From assembly GCA_029975555.1 (NCBI GenBank), contig JARKOY010000032.1:1-50263 (forward strand): 50,263 bases of DNA, read 5' to 3'. The number at the start of each line of letters is the position of its first letter. Position 1 is the stretch's first letter. Below are positions 24,916 to 33,931 of the stretch, piece by piece. The notes beneath the pieces were generated by a model, which was not told where the DNA came from, searched no databases, and saw nothing but the letters and a program-made list of their open reading frames with translations. This stretch comes from Spirochaetia bacterium. GTDB taxonomy: Bacteria; Spirochaetota; Spirochaetia; Treponematales; Rectinemataceae. The position numbers and the translations under genes were made by a program.

Positions 24916-25770
24916 TTAGCCCTTGAGTCCCGTCGTGGCGATGCCCTGCACGAGGAATCGCTGGAAGGCGATGAACAGGACTATGACGGGTATGAGGCTC
25001 AGAAACGACATCGCGAATATCGCCCCCCAGTCGGTGAGGCCCGAAGGATCGGAGAAAGAGCGCAGGGCCACCGACAGCGTGTAGCGTTTTGGGTTGTTCA
25101 GGTAGATGAGGGGAGCGAAGAAATCGTTCCACGTCCAGTAGAACGAGAAGATCGATCCTGTGAACAGCGCCGGTTTCATGAGGGGCAGGTGCACGGACCA
25201 GAAGATGCGGCCGCGCGAGCATCCGTCGATCTGCGCCGCCTCGTCCAGTTCGAGGGGAATGCCGCGCATGAACTGGACGAACATGAAGATGAAGAAGGCC
25301 TGACCGAAGAGTCGCGGCACGATGAGGGGCAGATAGGTGTTTACCCACCCGAGTTTGCTGAAGACGATGTACTGCGGAATGATCAATATCTGTGGCGGGA
25401 TCATCATGGTGACGAGCATGCAGGCGAAGAGGAAGTTTTTCCCCTTGAACCGTATGCGCGCAAATCCGAACGCCACCACCGCCGAAGAGACGATTGTGAA
25501 GGCTGTGGCCAGCACGGTGTAGACAAGGGAATTGCGGTAATACACCGTAAAGGAGACGCCGCCGAATCCCTTCCATCCGTTGATGTAGTTCTCGAGCGTC
25601 GGATGCTCGGGAAAGAGGGAATACACCTTCCGCCATATTTCGGAGGGTCCTTTCAATGATGATCCTGCCAGCCAGAGGATGGGATAGACCATCAAGAGGC
25701 CGCACGCAGCGGTAAAGACGTGGAATAAGAGGGTACGACTCACCCTGTGGGCAGTGCTCTGGGCTTTCAT
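24916..25770 (-). CDS. Sugar ABC transporter permease (MalG/YesQ type)
   Basis: A six-span inner-membrane permease of 284 residues. The EAA loop that docks the ATPase is ELDEAAQIDGCSRGRIFWSVHLPLMKPAL. It begins with a hydrophobic span TLLFHVFTAACGLLMVYPILWL and ends FQRFLVQGIATTGLKG, typical of carbohydrate-uptake permeases of the CUT1 class. Its start overlaps the other permease stop by 4 bp. No ATPase gene is in the operon, as is common for CUT1 systems that share one MsmX-like ATPase. Confidence 0.92.
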   Translation of the reverse strand: MKAQSTAHRVSRTLLFHVFTAACGLLMVYPILWLAGSSLKGPSEIWRKVYSLFPEHPTLENYINGWKGFGGVSFTVYYRNSLVYTVLATAFTIVSSAVVAFGFARIRFKGKNFLFACMLVTMMIPPQILIIPQYIVFSKLGWVNTYLPLIVPRLFGQAFFIFMFVQFMRGIPLELDEAAQIDGCSRGRIFWSVHLPLMKPALFTGSIFSFYWTWNDFFAPLIYLNNPKRYTLSVALRSFSDPSGLTDWGAIFAMSFLSLIPVIVLFIAFQRFLVQGIATTGLKG

Positions 25771-26687
25771 TTGACCTCCGATTCGTAGAAGACCCAGCGG
25801 GACGAAGTCTTGAATATGACGAGCGTGAGCAAGGCCGTCACGAGCATCAGAATCCAGGCCATCGCCGAGGCGTAGCCCATCTGGAAATTCTCGAACCCGC
25901 GCTTGTAGAGATAGAGGGCGTAGAAATTCGTCGTGTCGAGGGGTCCCCCGTTGGTGATGATGAGGGCCGGCGTGAACACGATGAGGCCGTTAATGGTCTG
26001 CATGACGAGGTTGAAGAAGATGATCGGCGTGAGCTGGGGTATGGTGATTGAGAAGAACTTGCGCACTGGGCCTGCCCCGTCGATGTCCGCCGATTCGTAC
26101 AGTTCGTAAGGAATCTGTTTGAGCCCGGCCAGGAATATCAGCATGGCCGAGCCGAATTGCCAGGCTGCCAGCAGGATGAGCGTCCATATCGCGAACTGTG
26201 GGTCGGCCAGCCACAGCCGTTTGCCGGGCAAGCCAAAGAGGCGCAGGAACGCGTTCACAAGGCCGTCGCCGCCGAATATCTGCCGCCACATGACGGCCAC
26301 GGCGACCGAATCGCCCACGACCGAGGGGACGTAGAAAAGGGCGCGGTACAGGGCGACGCCCCGCCTGCTCGTGTTGAGCAGCATGGCGACCGAAAGGGCG
26401 ACGATCAGGCGCAGGGGCACGGCGGTGAGCGCATAATACAGGGTGGCCCTGACCGACTTCCAGTATCGGGGATCCTCAAAGAACATCTTTTTGAAATTCT
26501 GTAGTCCCACCCAGCGCGGTGGCGAGAGAATGTCGTAGTTGGTAAAAGAGAGGAAGATGCTGGCGATGATGGGGATCACCGTCAGCGCAAGAAAACCGAA
26601 GAGCCATGGGCTTATGAACAGATACCCCGCAAGGTTGTCGAGCCTCTGCCGTCCCGCCGATGCCGAAGTCGTCGCCCTTTTCTTCAT
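25767..26687 (-). CDS. Sugar ABC transporter permease (MalF/YesP type)
   Basis: The 306 residues contain six predicted spans, starting LAGYLFISPWLFGFLALTVIP, and the EAA loop ELYESADIDGAGPVRKFFSITIPQLTPI. It pairs with the MalG-type permease directly downstream. Together with the binding protein and GH105 enzyme it should import unsaturated oligogalacturonides or rhamnogalacturonan disaccharides; the substrate is inferred from the hydrolase and the regulators. Confidence 0.92.
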   Translation of the reverse strand: MKKRATTSASAGRQRLDNLAGYLFISPWLFGFLALTVIPIIASIFLSFTNYDILSPPRWVGLQNFKKMFFEDPRYWKSVRATLYYALTAVPLRLIVALSVAMLLNTSRRGVALYRALFYVPSVVGDSVAVAVMWRQIFGGDGLVNAFLRLFGLPGKRLWLADPQFAIWTLILLAAWQFGSAMLIFLAGLKQIPYELYESADIDGAGPVRKFFSITIPQLTPIIFFNLVMQTINGLIVFTPALIITNGGPLDTTNFYALYLYKRGFENFQMGYASAMAWILMLVTALLTLVIFKTSSRWVFYESEVK

Positions 26688-26697
26688 AACCAGTTCC

Positions 26698-27993
26698 TTA
26701 CGGTCGCTTGAGTATTTCCGTGGCCTGGATGCGCAGCTGCTTCGCCGCCTCTTCGGGCGTCAGCACGCCGTAGAAAACCTGTTCTCTGATGAGCGGCACA
26801 TACACGTTCGCGCGTATCTCGGCGTGGCGCGCCGGTTCGGGTGGAGGCGTGGGTGCGGCATCTTTGGCCACGCGGTCCATGTACTCGAAGACTACTTTAT
26901 TGATGGGCGAGACAGTCTGCTTGAGCGCCTCGCGCACCTTGGCGGAGATGGGCACGCCGCGCTCGGCGTTCAGGATGAGGTTCGCCTCGACCGAGTTGGT
27001 CCAGAAGTCGATGAATTTGGCAGCCTCTTCCTTGTTCTTCGACTGGGACGTGATGGAGAGGAACATCGATGGTTTCAGGAAGTTGCCGGGAAGCCCGGTC
27101 TTCTTGTGGCGCGGGATGTGGACGACCGCGAAGTTCCTGCCGGGGCCTGCGGCCGTGGCCACGGTGACCACCTGGTTGGACCAGACGGCCTCGATCGCCG
27201 ACTTGCCGGTGACGATGGCGTCCATCTGAACATTGCCGGTGGCCCCGCCGAAACTGCTCATGTATTCCTGGTAGGTGGGGGCGGCGCCCGCCTTGATCAA
27301 CCTCTGGAGCATCTTGAGGAAGTTGACGAGCAGCGCGTCGTCCTTGTATGCGAGCGACTTGCCGTCGGCGGAGTACAGAAACTGACCGTCCGACAGATAG
27401 TTGGCCTTCCATGCCAGTTCATCCACCTCGAAGCCGCCGCCGATGCCGTAGATGCCCAGCTTTTCATGCAGCTGCAGGGCGATCTTTTCGAACTCGTCCC
27501 AGGTCCAGTCCTGCGAGGGCAGGGGGATTCCGGCCTTTTTGAACGCGTCGACGTCCAGCATCATGGCGTAGGAGTTAGATCCTGCGCTTATCGCATAGAG
27601 CTTGCCGTTGATCGTGCCGGAGTCGAGGATCGGTTTTGCCACGTCGGAGAGGTTGATAGTCTTGTTTTGCACGAATGGATCGAGCGGTTCGAGTAGGTTG
27701 CGGCTCTGCCACTCCGTGATGCGCGAGTAGTCCTGCTGCATGATGTCGGGCAGCTGACCGCCCGCCGCCATCGTCGTCATCTTCATCCAGTAGTCGTCGA
27801 AGCCGGCAAATTCGTAGCTGATCGAGACGTTGGGGTGGAGCTTCTGGTACAGCTCGATGACCTTGATGGTCGCTTCGTGGCGCACCTGCGAGCCCCACCA
27901 CGCGAACTTCAGTTCCACTTTTTTTGTCTGCCCAAAGGCTCCCGCGAGCGCGATCAAGGCCAGGCAGAGCAGCGAAATGAGCTTTCTCTTCAT
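26698..27993 (-). CDS. Sugar-binding protein of the ABC transporter
   Basis: A family 1 extracellular solute-binding protein of 431 residues. The N-terminal signal peptide MKRKLISLLCLALIALAGAFG has no lipobox Cys, so the protein should be a soluble periplasmic protein, which fits a diderm cell. The mature part starts KKVELKFAWWGSQVRHEATIKVIE and shows PDIMQQDYSRITEW and GKLYAISAGSNSYAMMLD. ATG 27993 has GGAGG upstream; an in-frame ATG 33 bp earlier is rejected because it precedes the signal peptide. It is the first gene of the operon; the divergent neighbour is the response regulator. Confidence 0.9.
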   Translation of the reverse strand: MKRKLISLLCLALIALAGAFGQTKKVELKFAWWGSQVRHEATIKVIELYQKLHPNVSISYEFAGFDDYWMKMTTMAAGGQLPDIMQQDYSRITEWQSRNLLEPLDPFVQNKTINLSDVAKPILDSGTINGKLYAISAGSNSYAMMLDVDAFKKAGIPLPSQDWTWDEFEKIALQLHEKLGIYGIGGGFEVDELAWKANYLSDGQFLYSADGKSLAYKDDALLVNFLKMLQRLIKAGAAPTYQEYMSSFGGATGNVQMDAIVTGKSAIEAVWSNQVVTVATAAGPGRNFAVVHIPRHKKTGLPGNFLKPSMFLSITSQSKNKEEAAKFIDFWTNSVEANLILNAERGVPISAKVREALKQTVSPINKVVFEYMDRVAKDAAPTPPPEPARHAEIRANVYVPLIREQVFYGVLTPEEAAKQLRIQATEILKRP

Positions 27994-28096
27994 AGATACC
28001 TCCACGCGAAAATCGAGATGATTCAATTCTAATACCCCTCTTCCAGTCGCATAGGTGCGTTGACTTCATGAAAGGTATCATTTGTTCAGGTCGAAC

Positions 28097-28126
28097 TTGA
28101 CGCCGCTTTTCCCGCCGAGCTACAAT
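28097..28126 (+). promoter_or_regulatory. Promoter of the response-regulator gene
   Basis: TTGACG (28097-28102), 18-bp spacer, TACAAT (28121-28126). The GTG start codon begins at 28133, where transcription is expected to begin. Confidence 0.6.
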
Positions 28127-28132
28127 CGTCGC

Positions 28133-28930
28133 GTGCACAGAGTCCTGATTGTCGACGACGAGGCCGAGATCCGCTCGGCCCTGGCGACGTACTACCCATG
28201 GACGGAGCTCGGTTTTGTCGTGGCGGGGCAGGCTGCCGGGTCCAAAGAGGCCCGTGCCGTCATCGAAAAAGAGCACATCGACGTGGTGCTGTGCGACATA
28301 CGGATGCCGGGCGAATCGGGCCTGGAGTTCGCCGCATGGCTGTCCAAGGTTCATCCTGCGACGCGGATTGTCCTCCTAAGCGCCTACCGTAAATTCGAGT
28401 ATGCCCAGGAAGCATTCAAATATGGCGTTCGTGGCTACCTCGTAAAACCGCCGACGGAGGAGGAATTCCGCACGGTTTTCGGTGTAGTGGCCAAGGAACT
28501 CGCCCAAGAATCCGAGGAAAGACTCCGTTCGGCCGACCGGGCACAGTCGGCGATGGGAGGTCCAGTTTCTGAAGAGGACCACCTGAGGAACTCTGTCCTG
28601 GACGATGTCTTTGCCTACCTCCGCGGAAATTGCCGCAGCGCGTGCTTGAAGACGGCGGCGAAGATCGCGCGGATGAACTCCACCTACTTCTCCACCTGGT
28701 TCAGGTCGAAGACAGGGCGCACCTTTCATGACGCCCTGACCGAGCTCCGTATGACAAAGGCGGTGTACCTTCTGCTCGAGCAGGGGAAAAGCGTGGTGGA
28801 GACAAGCGAGGAAGTGGGGTACGAAAACCCAAAAAACTTCAGCAGGGCCTTCAGGCGTCATTTTGGCATGAGCCCCAAGGCCTACGCAAGGCTCACGCTT
28901 GAACACCGCCAGAAGGAAAGCGCAGGCTGA
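28133..28930 (+). CDS. AraC-type response regulator (YesN-like)
   Basis: The 265 residues comprise an N-terminal receiver (VLIVDDEAEIRS; phospho-acceptor Asp in VVLCDIRMPGESG near residue 55; Lys in GYLVKPP near 104), a short linker, and a C-terminal AraC double helix-turn-helix (AAKIARMNSTYFSTWFRSKTG; VVETSEEVGYENPKNFSRAFRRHFGMSPKAY). It very likely activates the divergent transporter operon in response to the kinase encoded tail to tail with it. GTG 28133 gives the exact receiver beginning and fits the promoter; upstream codons would overlap the -10 box. Confidence 0.9.
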   Translation: MHRVLIVDDEAEIRSALATYYPWTELGFVVAGQAAGSKEARAVIEKEHIDVVLCDIRMPGESGLEFAAWLSKVHPATRIVLLSAYRKFEYAQEAFKYGVRGYLVKPPTEEEFRTVFGVVAKELAQESEERLRSADRAQSAMGGPVSEEDHLRNSVLDDVFAYLRGNCRSACLKTAAKIARMNSTYFSTWFRSKTGRTFHDALTELRMTKAVYLLLEQGKSVVETSEEVGYENPKNFSRAFRRHFGMSPKAYARLTLEHRQKESAG

Positions 28931-30764
28931 TCTTTGTGCCCTTGCCCGGTTCGCTCTCGATGCTGTAGGATGCCCCTTCTCCGTAGGCGAGCAGAAGTCG
29001 ACGCACCGTGTTCACAAGCCCGATATGCCCGGGATTCTCTTCTTCGGCTGCTATCAGGGCCTTGATCTTGGCAACCTGTTCGGCCGTCATGCCCGCGCCG
29101 TCGTCTTCGACCTCGACGCGCACGAAGCCTGGCTCTTCGTCGCGCCGCGAACGGACGCGGACCAGACCGTGATGCTTCCCCTGTGAAAAGCCGTGCTCCA
29201 GGGCATTCTCGACCAGAGGCTGAAGCATGAGCTTGATGCACGGCGTATTCGAAAGCTCTGGATCCTCTGACCACTCGCAGCGAAAGCGGGGCCCAAACCG
29301 ACGCTGCTGAAGTTCCATGTAGCGCCGGGCATGGGAGAATTCAGCGCCGAGCGTCGCCTGGGCCTTGGCGTCCGCCAGCCCGTAGGCGAGCATGGCGGAG
29401 AGCTGTTCCACCATTTCGGAGACGACATTCCTTCCGCCCGTCAACTGCATGGCCTTGAAGGCGATCGTCGTCAGCGTGTTGAACAGAAAATGAGGGTTCA
29501 TCTGCGCCTGCAGGGCGGTGAGCTCCAGCGTCCGCTGGCGCAACTCCCGCTCCGAAAGTTGCACCTTGTAGTAGTCGTGCTCCACGAAGGTCTTGAGCAC
29601 CGAGAGCACCACATAGTCCTGGGCCTCGTTTTTCGACGTGTGGAAGGGGGGAAGGGGTTTGCCCTGCCTCGCTGCGTCGACGATGTCGAGAATCCCGTCC
29701 AGGAGCTTGAAGTTGCGGCGCGCGAGCGCCAAGGCGAGCGCCACTCCCACGACGAAGGCCAGGAGCGCGAGCAAGCCTCCTATGCCCATAATTCGGTTTG
29801 GAATGCGCCTGAACTCCTCGCTGGAGCTCAAAAGGAAGTAGGCGAAGGGGAAGCGATCCGACACGAGCGAAGCCACAAGATAGTCGGCGTCCCCGAGCTT
29901 TAGGGAACGGAGAGACGTTGTGTGGGCGGTGGAGTAGAGGGAACTTTCGGTCGCCTCCGGTGTAACGGACTGGGCGACGGAAAGACCGGCCAGCAGATTT
30001 CCCACGACGTTTCCTTCCGCGTCTCCCAATTTCATGCCGGCGATAACCTTTCCGCTCCTTCTGTCCACGAGGAGGTAGCGGCCGCCCGCCGATTCGGCCG
30101 CCTTGGCCAGGACCGCGTCGAGCCTCCGGATGTCGATGTTGACTGCGAGGACCCCCTTCCGTTCCAGTGTCCCTGTTCCCAGGATGTTGCGGTAGAAAGA
30201 GAGCATCGGCACCGTGAGGGGCAGGTTGTTCAGCGGACGATACTCCCTCACCACAGTCCAGGGCGTCATTTCGTCCGCGTGGGACTCGACGCCCGAGAGC
30301 CAGGAAGCATCTTCATAGCTCTCGCTGGGGACCAACCCCGAGGTCGAGGTGAGAATGAGTGGGGAAGGTCCCTGGGTGGCCACGGCGATGGAGTGGATGT
30401 ACTGGCGGCTGTTGACCGCCGAGGCGATGAGGCTCTGAAGGCTCTTGTACAGCTTGAGGTCGGCATAAGAGGGTATACCCGTCCTGAGCAGGTACTCCGC
30501 CCCCCTCGAAAGCTCAGGATCCGTTGCCAGGCTGAGCGCGATCGAGTCCGCCTCGCTGAACCAGAGCTCCAGGTTGGTCGCAACCTGCTGGAGATTTTTT
30601 TCTTTCAGCGCCGAGAGCTCTCTTATGACGATATGCTGGGAGAGGATGATGGCGACGGCGCCGAGCAGCACGAAAAAACTGAAGGGCAGAATAGCAATCC
30701 AGAGGTAGCTCCGGTAGAGACGGCGCCGATAGCGCGCACTGCGGGGATCCACAGACTCATCCAT
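28893..30764 (-). CDS. Sensor histidine kinase (YesM-like, His_kinase/HATPase)
   Basis: The 623 residues contain: first membrane span at about 18-45 (SYLWIAILPFSFFVLLGAVAIIL), a large extracytoplasmic Cache-like sensor to about 320, second span GIGGLLALLAFVVGVALAL, then the LytS/YesM-type phospho-acceptor in QMNPHFLFNTLTTIAF near residue 424, and an HATPase domain with LMLQPLVENALEHGF (N box) and VEVEDDGAGM (G1). It overlaps the response-regulator 3' end by 38 bp in convergent orientation. ATG 30764 is chosen: a TATACT box ends 9 nt upstream, and the longer upstream frame shows no family similarity. The ligand is likely a pectin-derived sugar. Confidence 0.9.
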   Translation of the reverse strand: MDESVDPRSARYRRRLYRSYLWIAILPFSFFVLLGAVAIILSQHIVIRELSALKEKNLQQVATNLELWFSEADSIALSLATDPELSRGAEYLLRTGIPSYADLKLYKSLQSLIASAVNSRQYIHSIAVATQGPSPLILTSTSGLVPSESYEDASWLSGVESHADEMTPWTVVREYRPLNNLPLTVPMLSFYRNILGTGTLERKGVLAVNIDIRRLDAVLAKAAESAGGRYLLVDRRSGKVIAGMKLGDAEGNVVGNLLAGLSVAQSVTPEATESSLYSTAHTTSLRSLKLGDADYLVASLVSDRFPFAYFLLSSSEEFRRIPNRIMGIGGLLALLAFVVGVALALALARRNFKLLDGILDIVDAARQGKPLPPFHTSKNEAQDYVVLSVLKTFVEHDYYKVQLSERELRQRTLELTALQAQMNPHFLFNTLTTIAFKAMQLTGGRNVVSEMVEQLSAMLAYGLADAKAQATLGAEFSHARRYMELQQRRFGPRFRCEWSEDPELSNTPCIKLMLQPLVENALEHGFSQGKHHGLVRVRSRRDEEPGFVRVEVEDDGAGMTAEQVAKIKALIAAEEENPGHIGLVNTVRRLLLAYGEGASYSIESEPGKGTKISLRFPSGGVQA

Positions 30765-30773
30765 AATACTACA

Positions 30774-30779
30774 AGTATA
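30774..30779 (-). promoter_or_regulatory. -10 box of the histidine-kinase gene
   Basis: TATACT on the minus strand, 9 nt before ATG 30764; a TTGCGG 19 bp upstream may be the -35. No Shine-Dalgarno sequence is present. Confidence 0.4.
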
Positions 30780-30853
30780 GATTTCTCCCGGACTGCCCCG
30801 CAATCGGCCTGGACAGCATCCGTCCCCTCGCCAAAGGCTCGTCAATCCACTAT

Positions 30854-31763
30854 CATGGAGCGTACAGGCGGCGCAATGCACACGACTGACCATGCCAAGA
30901 AGGGCTCTTTGCCCGGGCCCGAATCCCATCCTCGCGGGCGCGGAGAGGCGGCGATCATCTATCCCGTCATCTCGCGCCGCGCCCGAGGACTGTCGCTCGG
31001 CGTCAATCTCTTTCCCGACCGGAAGCGCTGCACGTACAATTGCCCTTACTGCGAGGTGCGGCCGTTTTCGAATCCTGATGTGCGGATCAGTGTCGGCGCG
31101 GTGGAGGCCGAGCTGCGCGCCTTTTTCGCGCAGGACTGGAAAATATATTCCGGGCAGTTCGAGCTCAAGGACATCTCCGTGTCGGGCAACGGGGAACCGA
31201 CGCTCTCGCCTCTTCTGGAGGAAGCCCTCGAGGCCGCCTTCGCCGTGCTCCGAGACATGGAGGGCACCGAGCCCAGCTTCGCCCGCGTCCCGGTCGTGCT
31301 CATCACCAATTCGACGGGCTTTTTGAAGCCGACCATCTGCGACATGCTCGCGCGGTTCAGCCGGAAGGTGCGCCTCCAGGTCTGGGCCAAGCTCGACGGA
31401 GGCTCGCCGGCCATGCACCGCCTTCTTTCCGGCGCTGAGTTTGAATACGGGCGCATCGTCGACGCGATCGCGGATTTTGCGGCGCGCGTGCCGGTCACAC
31501 TGCAGACGATGGTCTGCCGGGACAGCCGCAGTGGGCAGGTTCTGTTCGACGCCGAAGAGTACCTGGCGACGCTTCAGTCTCTCGGGCGGAAGAACGCACG
31601 GATCGCTGCGATTCAGCTCTACACTGTGGCGAGGCCTCCCGCCGAGCCTTGGATTGCGGGCCTGGACGATGCACAGATGCGGGCAATCGCCGGGCGCGTG
31701 CGGGCCGCGCTTCCTGGATGGATCGAGGTCGAGTGCTTCGGCCGGACAGGATCTCTCGAATGA
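30854..31763 (+). CDS. Radical SAM protein (COG0731-like)
   Basis: About 300 residues. The 4Fe-4S/AdoMet motif is CTYNCPYC (Cys-x3-Cys-x2-Cys) after ARGLSLGVNLFPDRKR, followed by SVSGNGEPTL and VLITNSTGF, which are typical of the COG0731 group of radical SAM proteins (relatives of wybutosine TYW1). The exact reaction is not known. Two ATGs are possible, 30854 and 30875; neither has a strong ribosome-binding site, and the motif-bearing part begins well after both. The stop overlaps the PHP gene start (ATGA). The longer upstream frame is antisense to the kinase and is not used. Confidence 0.82.
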
Positions 31764-32623
31764 GCCTCGTGGACCTCCACACCCACTCGAGCGCCTCCGA
31801 CGGCGAGCTTAGCCCTGCTGCCCTCATCGAGAAGGCCCGTGCCCTCGGTCTTTCGACGATCGCGCTCACCGACCACGACACCGTCAGTGGCATCGTCGAG
31901 GCGCGCGGCGCCGCAGCGCAGGCGGGGATCGAGTTCATCTCCGGCATCGAGATCGAGATCGACTTCGAGCCTGGCGAATTTCATCTGTTGGGGTATGGCA
32001 TTGACGAGCGCTCGCCGGTTCTTGTCGAGGCGGTGGAGCGGCTCGCCGAAGCCCGTCACGAGCGCAACGCGGCGATCCTCGAGCGCATCGCCGCCGCAGG
32101 CCTGCCCCTCGACACCGCGAAAATCGCCGAGCTCTCCCGTGAGTCGTACGTAGGGCGGCCGCACCTTGCGGACCTCCTCGTCCAGGCCCGCTGCGCCCGC
32201 AGCCGGCAGGACGCCTTCGACCGATACCTTGGGAAGGGGCGTCCATTCTATATAAAGAAATCGTGTCTGCCCCTCGATGAGGCCCTCTCGGTGATCCGCG
32301 CGGCAGGCGGCATCGCAGTGGTGGCCCACCCCTATTCGCTCTTTGTGTCTAAGGCCATGCTCGGCAAGTTCTTTTCCGAATGGATGGAGATGGGCATCGG
32401 CGGCATCGAGGCCTATCATCCCACGGCCAAGTACGGGCAGTGCGTGATCCTGGAGCGCATGGCCCGCGAGCGAGGCATGTTCGTGACCGCTGGCTCCGAC
32501 TTTCACGGAAAAGCGAGGCCCGAATGCGGACTTGGGCGCACCGCGGGCAACATGTCCATAGATCGGCGCTTCCGCGACGAACTTGTCGGTGCACTTGCGC
32601 GTCATGCCCCCCGCAGAGGCTAG
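31760..32623 (+). CDS. PHP-domain phosphoesterase (RNase AM/YciV type)
   Basis: The 287 residues show the PHP metal motifs in order: DLHTHSSASDGELSP, LTDHDTVSG, GIEIEID, VGRPHLADLL, VAHPYSL, AGSDFHG. This arrangement, with length near 290, fits the 3',5'-nucleoside bisphosphate phosphatase/5'-3' exoribonuclease group, which recycles pAp or trims rRNA 5' ends. Histidinol-phosphate phosphatases of the HisK type share the PHP fold but usually differ in motif spacing. It is coupled to the radical SAM gene and convergent with the permease gene (49-bp gap). Confidence 0.85.
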   Translation: MSLVDLHTHSSASDGELSPAALIEKARALGLSTIALTDHDTVSGIVEARGAAAQAGIEFISGIEIEIDFEPGEFHLLGYGIDERSPVLVEAVERLAEARHERNAAILERIAAAGLPLDTAKIAELSRESYVGRPHLADLLVQARCARSRQDAFDRYLGKGRPFYIKKSCLPLDEALSVIRAAGGIAVVAHPYSLFVSKAMLGKFFSEWMEMGIGGIEAYHPTAKYGQCVILERMARERGMFVTAGSDFHGKARPECGLGRTAGNMSIDRRFRDELVGALARHAPRRG

Positions 32624-32672
32624 GAGGCACCTTGGCCAAGTGATGCTCGTTGAGAATCTCGCCGAAGTTGGG

Positions 32673-33809
32673 CTAGGATCTGCCTTCTTCCTTTTGAGGA
32701 GGTGGCGCTTTGACAGAGGTCTCTTTGGGAGCGCCCTCGCTCTCCTCGTTGAGGGCCCGGTACAGCTCGCCGGCCGCGATGAAGAGCACGAGCACGAGAG
32801 GCCCGAGAATAATGCCGTTGAAGCCGAAGACCACCAGTCCCCCCGCAATCGAGAAGAATAACAGCAGAGGGTGTACCTTGAGCTGCCCGCCCAGCACCAC
32901 GGGCCTTATAAAATTGTCGAGCGCCGAGACGGCGATCCCGGCACAGACCAAAAACACGATTGCCATGACGATGTCGCCCTTCAGCGCGATGGAGATGCTC
33001 ATCGGCACCCACACGATCGAAGTGCCGAGCATGGGGATGAAGGACGAAATCGCGGTGAGGACTGCGAGGAGCACATTGTTCTTAAACCCAAAGATGAGGC
33101 TGACGATGAACATCATGAGACCCTGGAACAGGGCGACGAGAAAATAACCCAGGACGAGCTGCCTGCCCGTTTCCTTAAGCTTCCGCATAAAAAGGCGCGT
33201 GTGCTGAGGGTCGATGGGCATCAGCGAGACGAGCGTCTCGCCCAGCGATGTGCCGTCCATCAACAGATAGTACAGCGTAAACATGATGAAGAGGATCGCG
33301 ACGAGAAACTGCGCGACGTTCTTTATGAGCGATGTCGAGAGACGGATGACCTGGTTGGCCCCCGAGGCGAGCATGGACTGCAGCTCTTTTGTCAGGTCGA
33401 GTGCGCGTATGTCGAATGACTCGCCCAAGAAGGACTGAATCGCTGTGCCGATCTGGCTCTGTGGGTCGATTCTGAACTTGTCCGCGTTGGCCTCGAAGAA
33501 GTGGGCGCCCGACTTCAAGAGATCGGCCAGCTGCTTGGTGGTCGCCACCGCGAGAAACCCGAGGGGAACCAGCAGAATGAGGACACCCAACACCGCAAGG
33601 ACGATCGCGCTGACATGAGAGCCGAAGGTCTTCTTGCCCCGCGCACGCTCAGGACCGCTCACCTTCCTGTGGAGAGGCTCGAGGAACACATACAAAATGC
33701 CGCTCCAGAGAATGACCGTCAGAAAAGGGTAGAAGAGCCTCGCCACGAGCAGGAACAGTAAAAGAAACAGAATGAAAAAAGAGACTTTCCGCGGGTTGAG
33801 CGTTCTCAT
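32673..33809 (-). CDS. AI-2E family transporter (UPF0118)
   Basis: The 378 residues contain a paired N-terminal span (FFILFLLLFLLVARLFYPFLTVILWSGIL), a soluble insertion of about 90 residues (GAHFFEANADKF), then about six further spans with the family block ISSFIPMLGTSIVWVP and GGQLKVHPLLLFFSIAGGL. Members export autoinducer-2 or act in Na+/H+ exchange; the substrate here is not defined. The hydrophilic C-terminus is Pro/Lys/Glu-rich. ATG 33809 follows a TATCAT box by 8 nt. Confidence 0.9.
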   Translation of the reverse strand: MRTLNPRKVSFFILFLLLFLLVARLFYPFLTVILWSGILYVFLEPLHRKVSGPERARGKKTFGSHVSAIVLAVLGVLILLVPLGFLAVATTKQLADLLKSGAHFFEANADKFRIDPQSQIGTAIQSFLGESFDIRALDLTKELQSMLASGANQVIRLSTSLIKNVAQFLVAILFIMFTLYYLLMDGTSLGETLVSLMPIDPQHTRLFMRKLKETGRQLVLGYFLVALFQGLMMFIVSLIFGFKNNVLLAVLTAISSFIPMLGTSIVWVPMSISIALKGDIVMAIVFLVCAGIAVSALDNFIRPVVLGGQLKVHPLLLFFSIAGGLVVFGFNGIILGPLVLVLFIAAGELYRALNEESEGAPKETSVKAPPPQKEEGRS

Positions 33810-33817
33810 GGCCTCGT

Positions 33818-33823
33818 ATGATA
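33818..33823 (-). promoter_or_regulatory. -10 box of the AI-2E transporter gene
   Basis: TATCAT on the minus strand, 8 nt before ATG 33809, with only GAGG in between. The -35 is poor. Confidence 0.3.
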
Positions 33824-33863
33824 AATGTTTTTACGGCGTGTGAATAGATGCCGTTCTGGGCGC

Positions 33864-33927
33864 GCCCCCTTGCAGACGAACATGCTCTTCAGCGCTCCTC
33901 TCGCGAAGGCGCCCCTGCAAGGGGGGC
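33864..33927. repeat. Long inverted repeat between the S9 peptidase and AI-2E genes
   Basis: GCCCCCTTGCAG (33864-33875) and CTGCAAGGGGGGC (33915-33927) are complementary over 12 bases, with a 39-base loop that has a further short GCGC pairing. It directly follows the S9 stop. There is no T-run, so it could be a Rho-type or stabilising hairpin, or an element end. Confidence 0.5.
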
Positions 33928-33931
33928 TTGT

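Noticed and set aside
30892-31418. N-terminal extension of the histidine kinase up to 31418
   Set aside because: The extra residues are the antisense of the radical SAM gene; the kinase has a fitting start and -10 box at 30764-30779.
31760-32623. PHP protein as the missing histidinol-phosphatase
   Set aside because: The fold fits but the motif spacing and the coupling to a radical SAM gene fit the RNase AM group better; unresolved.
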